From NCBI GenBank assembly GCA_964558825.1, contig CAZLGB010000107.1, positions 1-11,583 of the forward strand: 11,583 nucleotides of DNA, read 5' to 3'. This document shows, one piece after another, positions 6,866-11,583 of this stretch (positions are counted from its first letter, which is position 1; each line of letters starts with the position of its first letter). Origin of the DNA: Phosphoribacter sp964558825 (GTDB lineage Bacteria > Actinomycetota > Actinomycetes > Actinomycetales > Dermatophilaceae). Made by a program: the position numbers and the translations under genes. Below the pieces are notes generated by a model that saw only the letters and a program-made list of their open reading frames with translations, was not told where the DNA came from and ran no database searches.

Positions 6866-6958
6866 TCAGGCCTCGTGACGGAGCGGCAGCAGGGCCAGGC
6901 CCGAGATGCACGGCAGGGACTGGTAGTCCTCGCGGTACAGCTTGAAGAGCTTGCGCAT
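6866..6958 (-). CDS. 30-aa small ORF with strong ribosome binding site
   Basis: The minus strand encodes M-R-K-L-F-K-L-Y-R-E, D-Y-Q-S-L-P-C-I-S-G, L-A-L-L-P-L-R-H-E-A and a TGA stop. The N-terminal third is basic/amphipathic; the second half is hydrophobic (P-C-I-S-G-L-A-L-L-P-L) with a single Cys17, and 7 of 30 residues are Leu. The sequence aagggggg ends 3 nt before the ATG, a purine-rich Shine-Dalgarno although the gap is short. Candidate promoters lie upstream and a strong hairpin follows 20 bp after the stop, so it looks like a separate transcription unit. I do not recognise the peptide. Possibilities are a small membrane-associated or regulatory protein, a leader peptide controlling hadA-hadB-murB, or a peptide-product precursor. 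No modifying-enzyme or transporter gene is adjacent, which argues against the last. Confidence 0.55.
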   Translation of the reverse strand: MRKLFKLYREDYQSLPCISGLALLPLRHEA

Positions 6959-6973
6959 TTTCCCCCCTTGGGA

Positions 6974-7001
6974 ACTATCTCGCCGTGGCCCTGGTGGTCA
7001 C
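6974..7001 (-). promoter_or_regulatory. Possible proximal promoter of the small ORF
   Basis: On the minus strand, GTGACC (6996-7001) and GATAGT (6974-6979) are separated by 16 bp, each matching four of six consensus bases. A transcript would begin just before the ribosome binding site. A 6-bp inverted repeat gccgtg/cacggc (6982-6987, 6999-7004) occupies the spacer. It is an alternative or addition to the distal promoter. Confidence 0.3.
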
Positions 7002-7065
7002 GGCTCCTGCGCGTGTAGTGCTCGCTGGCCGGCTTTCAGAGGTCTCCCCCTGGCGTCCGTCCTGC

Positions 7066-7104
7066 GTTCACCTGTTGTTCACGTTGAACAGGTTAGCAGT
7101 TCAC
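7066..7104. promoter_or_regulatory. Phased GTTCAC boxes with an overlapping palindrome (operator candidate)
   Basis: GTTCAC occurs at 7066-7071, 7077-7082 and 7099-7104, with starts 11 and 22 bp apart, so all lie on one face of the helix. An inverted repeat ACCTGTT (7070-7076) / AACAGGT (7087-7093) with a 10-bp spacer, and within it GTTCA-CGT-TGAAC (7077-7089), overlap the boxes. It is placed just downstream of the distal promoter and upstream of the proximal one, within the transcript leader if the distal promoter is used. The binding protein is unknown. Confidence 0.5.
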
Positions 7105-7126
7105 TTTCCCGGATGCAAAGCCGTTG

Positions 7127-7154
7127 AGCTTACTGGCGTGTCGGAATCTGTCAA
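7127..7154 (-). promoter_or_regulatory. Distal promoter of the small-ORF unit
   Basis: On the minus strand a perfect -35 TTGACA (7149-7154) is followed after 16 bp by TAAGCT (7127-7132), a TAnnnT -10. Transcription would start near 7120, giving a leader of about 160 nt before the small ORF. It lies downstream of the rpmG terminator, as expected for an independent unit. Between this region and the rpmG stop (7155-7330) I see only the terminator hairpin. Confidence 0.6.
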
Positions 7155-7237
7155 GGGCCTCCTGACCTGGGACTCCATCCCGCCGACGTGAGCTGCACCA
7201 CCCACGCGCCACTCACCCCGCCGCGCTCCGGGAACGC

Positions 7238-7273
7238 CGCAAGGGCCGCCTCCGAGGGGAGGCGGCCCTTGCG
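7238..7273 (-). terminator. Terminator hairpin of rpmG
   Basis: A perfect 16-bp stem (7238-7253 with 7258-7273), core gcaagggccgcctcc / ggaggcggcccttgc, with a gagg loop. It lies 58 bp past the rpmG stop on the minus strand. There is no U-tract. One copy of GTATGCCG starts at its right edge. Confidence 0.75.
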
Positions 7274-7330
7274 TATGCCGGATGGTCCGGCGCGGGCACG
7301 CGGCTACGGTGAGCCGGCGGCTGACTCGCG

Positions 7331-7501
7331 TCAGCGGGTCTCGCGGTGCTCCGTGTGCTTGCCGCACTTCGGGCAGAACTTGCTCATCGACAGCCGGTCG
7401 GGGTCGTTGCGCCGGTTCTTCTTGGTGATGTAGTTGCGGTCCTTGCACTCGGTGCACGCCATGGTGATCTTCGGCCGAACGTCGGTCGTCTTGCTGGCCA
7501 C
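7331..7501 (-). CDS. rpmG: 50S ribosomal protein L33 (zinc-ribbon type)
   Basis: A 56-aa protein starting M-A-S-K-T-T-D-V-R-P-K-I-T and ending G-K-H-T-E-H-R-E-T-R, the standard size and ends of bacterial L33. Two CxxC pairs, C16/C19 and C43/C46, make a zinc ribbon, so this is the zinc-binding form. L33 is a surface protein of the large subunit near the E site. The start is GTG 7501 (read as Met), with gagg 7 nt upstream as ribosome binding site. It lies downstream of tRNA-Thr and tRNA-Met on the same strand, an arrangement common in actinobacteria, and is followed by a strong hairpin. A small hairpin cccgcg/cgcggg (7541-7555) lies in its leader. Confidence 0.97.
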   Translation of the reverse strand: MASKTTDVRPKITMACTECKDRNYITKKNRRNDPDRLSMSKFCPKCGKHTEHRETR

Positions 7502-7564
7502 GGGGCTACCTCACTGCTGGGAAGGGCTTGGGTGGAGTCACCCGCGACGCGCGGGCAACGCTCA

Positions 7565-7595
7565 AGGATACGCGCTCACCCCGGCATACACCCAA
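7565..7595 (-). promoter_or_regulatory. Possible rpmG promoter
   Basis: On the minus strand TTGGGT (7590-7595) and TATCCT (7565-7570) are 19 bp apart, giving a leader of about 57 nt before rpmG. The spacing is long and the -35 is only partial, so co-transcription from the tRNA promoter is an alternative. A CGGCATAC copy (7582-7589) occupies most of the spacer's distal part. Confidence 0.35.
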
Positions 7596-7632
7596 TCGCG
7601 TGGTGCGTGGGCGGATGCGGGCGGGTGAGCAG

Positions 7633-7706
7633 TAGCGGGAGCGGGGCTCGATCCCGCGACCTCACGATTATGAGTCGTGCGCTCTGACCAACTGAGCTAT
7701 CCCGCC
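7633..7706 (-). tRNA. tRNA-Met (CAU), elongator type
   Basis: A 74-nt cloverleaf on the minus strand. Acceptor GGCGGGA pairs with TCCCGCT (first pair G-U), D stem GCTC/GAGC, anticodon stem CACGA/TCGTG with loop CTCATAA (anticodon CAU), variable loop AGGTC, T stem GCGGG/CCCGC, discriminator A at 7633. The 3' CCA is not encoded. The paired first acceptor position excludes initiator tRNA. It resembles actinobacterial elongator tRNA-Met; tRNA-Ile with a modified CAU anticodon is a less likely alternative. Confidence 0.95.
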
Positions 7707-7735
7707 AGGGTCGATCGGGCGTGATGCCTGATCAG

Positions 7736-7808
7736 AGCCCCAATAGGGAATCGAACCCTAGACCTTTTCCTTACCATGGAAACGCTCTGCCGACTGAGCT
7801 ATTGGGGC
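7736..7808 (-). tRNA. tRNA-Thr (GGU)
   Basis: A 73-nt cloverleaf on the minus strand. Acceptor GCCCCAA/TTGGGGC, D stem GCTC/GAGC, anticodon stem TTTCC/GGAAA with loop ATGGTAA (anticodon GGU), T stem TAGGG/CCCTA with loop TTCGATT, discriminator U at 7736. CCA is not encoded. It is 29 nt upstream of tRNA-Met on the same strand, so the two are probably cut from one transcript. Confidence 0.95.
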
Positions 7809-7847
7809 GACGGGAGGCGCAAGGCCCCTCCCCTCGGTGCGTCGGAG

Positions 7848-7853
7848 AGACTA
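7848..7853 (-). promoter_or_regulatory. Possible -10 box of the tRNA-Thr/tRNA-Met transcript
   Basis: TAGTCT on the minus strand, about 40 bp before the tRNA-Thr 5' end. A partial -35 TTACCG lies 19 bp further upstream. An inverted repeat gggagg (7812-7817) / cctccc (7827-7832) lies in the short leader. Weak support. Confidence 0.35.
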
Positions 7854-8002
7854 CACGCTCGACTGGGCGGGACGGTAATCGGTTGCGGATGCGCGACTGC
7901 ACCCCGCGGGTGTATCCACATGTATCAGCGACGGTCCTCTGCGCCTCTTCTCGGCGCCCGCGCGCGCCCGACTCGCACGACCTGCCCTGCTTTGACCGTC
8001 GA

Positions 8003-8052
8003 CTCGCCTGTCTGCCTCGCATATCTGTCTCGCCCGTCTGCTCGCCCGTCTC
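8003..8052 (+). repeat. 12-bp direct repeats upstream of the patatin gene
   Basis: CTCGCCTGTCTG (8003-8014), CTCGCCCGTCTG (8029-8040) and CTCGCCCGTCTC (8041-8052): three near-identical 12-mers, the last two in tandem, ending 23 bp before ATG 8076. A TTGACC at 7992-7997 could be a -35 but no -10 is well spaced from it. The rest of the gap from 7809 holds only the tRNA promoter candidate and a TGTATC pair at 7911 and 7921. Confidence 0.7.
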
Positions 8053-8075
8053 CCGCAACCCCCAGGAGCGACCCC

Positions 8076-11000
8076 ATGGCCGTGACCGATCCCGCCGCCA
8101 CCCAGCCCGTGCCGCAGACCGCGCCGGCCACCGAGTCAGGACCTCCCGGTGGCGGCAGCGGTGGCGCGCCGACGGCCGTGTCGTGGTGGGGATTCCTGCT
8201 GCGGGTGAGGATGCTCGTGCTCGCGGCGGCGACCGTCGCGCTGCTGCTGACGATGCGGGCCGCCGACGACGCCCTCGGGCGCATGCTGGCCGGCTCGGTG
8301 CGGTGGAGCTCCGCCCTCAGCTTCCCCTGGGCCCACGCGGCGCAGAACCAGCAGGACATCAACGACACCCTCGGGGCGTGGTCGACATTCGACTCCGGCG
8401 GCGTGCTCAACGCTCCTCATGTGGTGGCCGAGACCTTGGTCAAGCTCGATGTGGCGTTCATGGTCTGCTACGGGGTCCTGCTGTTCTTGGCTGCGCGGGC
8501 ACTGGTGGCTGCCGTGCTCGAGACCCCACCCTCCACGCAGCGGGCGCAGGCCGTCGGGGCGTTGACCGCTGCCAAGTGGGCAGTCCTCGTGCTCGTCCTC
8601 GTCGATGTCGTCGAGGACGTGTGTCTGTGGCTCGCCATCACCACGGGGGCCTCCCCCTCGATCGGTGACTGGGCCGTCGGACCGATCGCCACCCTGGTCA
8701 AGACAGGGCTCACGGTCCTCGTCCTGCTGCCCTTGGCTGTCGGGGCCTGGGTGCTGGCCCGGCATACCCCCGACCTGCGGCGCGCGGTGACCTCGGCCCG
8801 CGGGCCGGTCATCGGCGTCGCGGTGCTCGTCGCGCTCTTCTCCGTCGGCATCGGCGCGGCACAGGTCGACGACGTCGTGCGGGCGTGGGACGGCTGGCAT
8901 GCGCTGTATGCCGTGCTGGCGGCGGGCGGCCTGGCCGTCGTCGTCGCCACCGCCGCCCACCAGCTGACGACCGGTAGCGGCCTGGAGCATCCCGCGCCCG
9001 ACACCGGCGCCAACTCCAACCTGCTCACCGGCGTCGTCGGTCTGGCGCTGCTGGGCCTCGGCTATGGCTTGGGCACGAGGGTGCCAGGGCTCGTCGTGCC
9101 GGGGTGGATGCTCGTCGGGCTGGCTGTGCTCGGAGTGACGCTGCAGATCGCCGGGGCTTACGCCGGGGGTGGCGCGGTTGACGAGGCCGGTGACGCCGGG
9201 AGCAGCCAAACGCCTGCCGCTGCTGCGGACCAGCCGGAGCAACTCGACGTGGCCTCGATCGCTGACTGGGGCAACCGGCTGGGTCGGGTCCTCGTCGCCA
9301 CGATGGTCGTGGCCCTCGTCGGGGTGTGCGCCCGGGCGGAGGCCTTCGACACGATCGTCGTGGCCGGCCCCAGCGCCAACGGCGTGGTGGTCCTGCTGGC
9401 GGTGCTCGGGCTGCTCGTCATCGGCGCCCTCGGACTGACCCAGGGCGGGCCGCAGGCCTCGATCGTCGACCGGGTCCGGCTGGTCGGCTCGCTGCTCGTG
9501 CTTGCCGCGTGCCTGGCCGGCTACCTGCTCATGCTCGGCCGCGATGCGGCCGTGAGCCTGTCCCAGCAGGTCGGGACGGTTGCCGTCGTCCTCGGTGGCA
9601 TCGCCGTCGTCACCGGGGTCGTCGCCCTGCTGACCTGGCTGGCCCGCCAGGGCCTCGGCGGCTTCACCCTGCCCCCCGCCCTGCGGCTGCTGCGGCTGCG
9701 GCGCTTCCCCGTCGTGGTCTTCGTCGTCGTGTGGGCGCTGGTCTGGTCGCATTTCGACCCGGGCGACTTCCACGGCATCCGGCGGGGCCAACAGCAGGCA
9801 CAGCAGGCCATCTCCCTCGACGCGGCGTGGGCGGCATACGACGCGGCCACCGGAGGCCCGAGGACCAAACCCGTCGTCTTCGTCGCCGCCCAGGGCGGCG
9901 GCATCCGCGCCGCCGTGTGGACCGCGCTGGCGCTCGAGTGCATCTTCGGCCCGGGCACGGTGAGCGGCCGCGACGACACCTGCACGACCACCGGCTCAGC
10001 GCTGACGCCGAGCCAACTGGGCACGGCCGTCACCGGGACGCCGACGCCGATCTTCCTCGCCTCGGGGGCCTCGGGTGGGTCGGTCGGCATCGCCGCGTGG
10101 ACCGCCCGCCGGGCCGACCTGGTGGCCGGGGTCGACACCCCGGCAGCGGTGGAGGATGCCCTCGGTAAGGACTTCGTCGCCGCCGATCTCGCCGGGCTGC
10201 TCACCCGGGACCTGCCCCATTCCCTGCTCGGCAGCGCCACGGAGGACCGGGCCGCGATCCTCGAGCGCGCCTGGGAACAGGCCTGGGCCGGGACGGATGG
10301 CACCGGGCTCAACCGCGGGCTGCTGGCCACGTGGGCCAGCACCCACGGGCAGGCCGCCCCGTGGGCCGCCCCCGTGGTCGCGTTCAACGGCACCTCGGTG
10401 AGCGACGGCTGCCGCTTCGTCTCCAGCCCGGTCGACTTCGTCCAGAGCCAGAGCGACACGCCGGCCACGTCGGCGAGCGACCACCCGACCGGCCATGGCT
10501 GCCAGGCGCCACCCGCGACGACGACGGACGCTCGCGACGTCCTGCCGGCAACCAGCGAACTCGTCGACTACCTCTGCCCCGGCGAGGACGTGCCGTTGTC
10601 GACCGCGGCCCACCTGTCGGCGCGCTTCCCCTATGTGTCTCCGACCGGCCGCATCGTCGGGCCGGGAGGCACCTGCGACCAGCAGCAACAACCGGGCTTG
10701 GTCGGCAACACCGCTGTGGCCGACGACGCCGATGGCGGCTACTTCGACAACGGCGCCGCCGGGACGGTCGTCGACACGTGGCGAGCGCTCGCCCCCCGGC
10801 TGGCCGCGGTGGAACGGGCCAATGACACGGCCTGCTATCTACCGATCATGATCCAGATCGACAACTCGTATGCCGCTCCCCCTGCCGCCGACACGACGAT
10901 GGATCCCCACCCGCTCGAGGTGCTCGCGCCCGCCTCGGCGCTGCTCGGCGAGATCGACAGCCGGGAGTCCTATGCCCGCTCGACCGGTGCGGCGATCTTC

Positions 11001-11234
11001 GGTGGCGGGCGCAGCGCCTCCGGTCGCGACGTCCTCAAAGCCGACAACAAGCAGGTCGACAGCCTGTGGTTCCACCTCGTGCTGCCCGGCCAAATCGGCC
11101 CCCAGCCGCCGCTCGGGTGGACCCTGTCGACCGCCTCGGTGGCCGGGATGCGGGCTCAGCTCGCGGCCCCCGTCAACAAGTCCGCAATAGCGGCGGTCCG
11201 CGCCGCGCTCTCGGGACAGCTTCACTGCCGCTAG
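8076..11234 (+). CDS. Polytopic membrane protein with C-terminal patatin-like phospholipase domain
   Basis: A 1052-aa protein. The first 35 residues are Pro/Gly/Ala-rich and cytoplasmic-looking. About 13 hydrophobic segments follow, roughly at 42-60, 123-147, 165-190, 205-228, 243-263, 276-296, 315-335, 340-362, 403-420, 433-455, 468-487, 499-521 and 544-558. The rest is a soluble patatin-like domain: oxyanion glycines in Q-G-G-G-I-R (606-611), nucleophile S666 in G-A-S-G-G, and the dyad aspartate D886 in D-G-G. All catalytic elements are therefore intact, and a lipid acyl hydrolase is predicted. Several cysteines in the C-terminal part suggest possible disulfides, so the side of the membrane is unclear. 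ATG 8076 has aggag 7 nt upstream. The substrate is unknown. It is divergent from the tRNA genes, and the permease starts 31 bp after it. Confidence 0.88.
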   Translation: MAVTDPAATQPVPQTAPATESGPPGGGSGGAPTAVSWWGFLLRVRMLVLAAATVALLLTMRAADDALGRMLAGSVRWSSALSFPWAHAAQNQQDINDTLGAWSTFDSGGVLNAPHVVAETLVKLDVAFMVCYGVLLFLAARALVAAVLETPPSTQRAQAVGALTAAKWAVLVLVLVDVVEDVCLWLAITTGASPSIGDWAVGPIATLVKTGLTVLVLLPLAVGAWVLARHTPDLRRAVTSARGPVIGVAVLVALFSVGIGAAQVDDVVRAWDGWHALYAVLAAGGLAVVVATAAHQLTTGSGLEHPAPDTGANSNLLTGVVGLALLGLGYGLGTRVPGLVVPGWMLVGLAVLGVTLQIAGAYAGGGAVDEAGDAGSSQTPAAAADQPEQLDVASIADWGNRLGRVLVATMVVALVGVCARAEAFDTIVVAGPSANGVVVLLAVLGLLVIGALGLTQGGPQASIVDRVRLVGSLLVLAACLAGYLLMLGRDAAVSLSQQVGTVAVVLGGIAVVTGVVALLTWLARQGLGGFTLPPALRLLRLRRFPVVVFVVVWALVWSHFDPGDFHGIRRGQQQAQQAISLDAAWAAYDAATGGPRTKPVVFVAAQGGGIRAAVWTALALECIFGPGTVSGRDDTCTTTGSALTPSQLGTAVTGTPTPIFLASGASGGSVGIAAWTARRADLVAGVDTPAAVEDALGKDFVAADLAGLLTRDLPHSLLGSATEDRAAILERAWEQAWAGTDGTGLNRGLLATWASTHGQAAPWAAPVVAFNGTSVSDGCRFVSSPVDFVQSQSDTPATSASDHPTGHGCQAPPATTTDARDVLPATSELVDYLCPGEDVPLSTAAHLSARFPYVSPTGRIVGPGGTCDQQQQPGLVGNTAVADDADGGYFDNGAAGTVVDTWRALAPRLAAVERANDTACYLPIMIQIDNSYAAPPAADTTMDPHPLEVLAPASALLGEIDSRESYARSTGAAIFGGGRSASGRDVLKADNKQVDSLWFHLVLPGQIGPQPPLGWTLSTASVAGMRAQLAAPVNKSAIAAVRAALSGQLHCR

Positions 11235-11253
11235 CGCGATCCGCCTGGGCACC

Positions 11254-11259
11254 TAAGCT
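11254..11259 (+). promoter_or_regulatory. Candidate leaderless -10 box for the permease
   Basis: TAAGCT, the same hexamer as the small-ORF distal promoter, lies 6 bases before GTG 11266. There is no Shine-Dalgarno between them and no clear -35. Confidence 0.45.
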
Positions 11260-11265
11260 GACGGC

Positions 11266-11583
11266 GTGCCCTGGCTCGCCCTCCCCCTCGGTCTGCTGAC
11301 TGGCTCGGTCATGGGAGCGCTCGGCGGAGGTGGGGCGATCCTCACCATCCCCGTGCTCATCTATGTCCTCGGCATGGAGCCCCACACCGCGACGACGGCC
11401 TCGCTGCTCATCGTGGGGATCGGGGCGGCGGCCAGCGTCGTCGGCCAGTGGCGGCACCGCACCGTGCGCGCGCTCGACGCGTTCGAGCTCGCCGCCACCG
11501 GCCTGCTCGGGACGTATGCCGGGTCGCGGGCCTCCGCCGCCGTCTCGCCGGCGGTCCTCGTCGTGCTGCTCGCCGCCCTGCTC
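11266..11583 (+). CDS. TauE/SafE family membrane permease, 3' truncated by window
   Basis: The first 106 codons of a TauE/SafE-type (DUF81) permease; the gene runs off the window. The N-terminus M-P-W-L-A-L-P-L-G-L-L-T-G-S-V-M-G-A-L-G-G-G-G-A has the glycine-rich first membrane helix typical of the family, followed by I-L-T-I-P-V-L (about 25-31) and the A-T-T-A-S-L-L segment (43-49), then a basic loop Q-W-R-H-R-T-V-R (60-67) and a further hydrophobic stretch. Family members export or import sulfonates, sulfite and other organic anions; the substrate here cannot be read. The GTG start is chosen because the conserved first helix begins at once and a TAAGCT box is 6 nt upstream. Confidence 0.85.
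   Translation, partial: MPWLALPLGLLTGSVMGALGGGGAILTIPVLIYVLGMEPHTATTASLLIVGIGAAASVVGQWRHRTVRALDAFELAATGLLGTYAGSRASAAVSPAVLVVLLAALL

Larger units (their letters stand above)
661..11521. repeat. Dispersed octamer CGGCATAC / GTATGCCG, 18 copies
   Basis: CGGCATAC reads on the + strand at starts 661, 2295, 3645, 5229, 6190, 6724, 7582, 8760 and 9832; GTATGCCG at 1950, 2962, 3832, 5375, 5472, 7273, 8906, 10868 and 11514. Eleven of the 18 extend to CGGCATACC. The coordinates given span the first to the last copy. By my reading only two CATAC/GTATG pentamers in the window lie outside this octamer (near 1018 and 6665). Confidence 0.85.

Noticed and set aside
6955..7060. 6C-type structured RNA on the + strand, prompted by C-runs at 6962-6967 and 7046-7050
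   Set aside because: The C-runs are not enclosed by convincing stems. The first is simply the complement of the small ORF's purine-rich ribosome binding site.
7101..7457. Minus-strand open frame of 118 codons over the rpmG region
   Set aside because: It is out of frame with rpmG, which is fully supported at 7331-7501, and its product is low complexity.
7633..7808. tRNA-associated integration site (att) with a mobile element
   Set aside because: No direct repeat of a tRNA 3' end, no integrase and no foreign base composition were seen on either side.
8136..9791. Open frame of 551 codons on the minus strand opposite the patatin gene
   Set aside because: It is a mirror of hydrophobic codons giving a His/Asp/Gln-rich low-complexity product. 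No ribosome binding site or family signature.

Overview
The window looks like a chromosomal segment of a high-GC actinobacterium. The grounds are strong G/C bias at third codon positions, GC-rich hairpins without U-tracts, a DUF5709 protein, and the order tRNA-Thr / tRNA-Met / rpmG / two MaoC-fold dehydratases / murB. A member of the Intrasporangiaceae/Dermatophilaceae type is my guess; no marker in the window settles the family. I see no phage genes, insertion sequences or CRISPR array.

Left part (1-4698, all + strand): the C-terminal part of an Orn/Lys/Arg decarboxylase-type PLP enzyme; a small acidic DUF5709 protein; an adenosine deaminase-family enzyme whose start lies in an 18-bp tandem repeat offering four in-frame GTG codons; a GH1 beta-glucosidase; and a Thr-rich lipoprotein with a DUF4352-like domain. 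The last two genes have no Shine-Dalgarno sequence. Instead each has a TAnnnT box 7-8 nt before the ATG that contains the stop codon of the gene before it, which suggests leaderless transcripts.

Middle part (4744-7808, all - strand, read right to left): tRNA-Thr(GGU), tRNA-Met(CAU), rpmG (zinc-type L33, 56 aa), a perfect-stem terminator, a regulatory stretch of about 280 bp, an unannotatable 30-codon small ORF with a strong Shine-Dalgarno sequence, another terminator hairpin, then hadA-like, hadB-like and murB. The two dehydratase subunits overlap by one base and probably form a heterodimer. MurB makes UDP-N-acetylmuramate for peptidoglycan.

Right part (8076-11583, + strand): a 1052-aa protein with about 13 predicted membrane segments followed by a patatin-like lipase domain with an intact Ser/Asp dyad, then the start of a TauE/SafE-family permease, again with a leaderless-type promoter.

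Two observations are the most unusual. First, the non-palindromic octamer CGGCATAC/GTATGCCG occurs 18 times, 9 in each orientation. It is found in several codon phases and in intergenic DNA, and it brings in codons such as ATA and TAT that are rare here. It behaves like a DNA-level genomic motif. Second, the self-contained small-ORF unit at 6808-7154 has its own promoter, a set of helically phased GTTCAC boxes, a ribosome binding site and a terminator.
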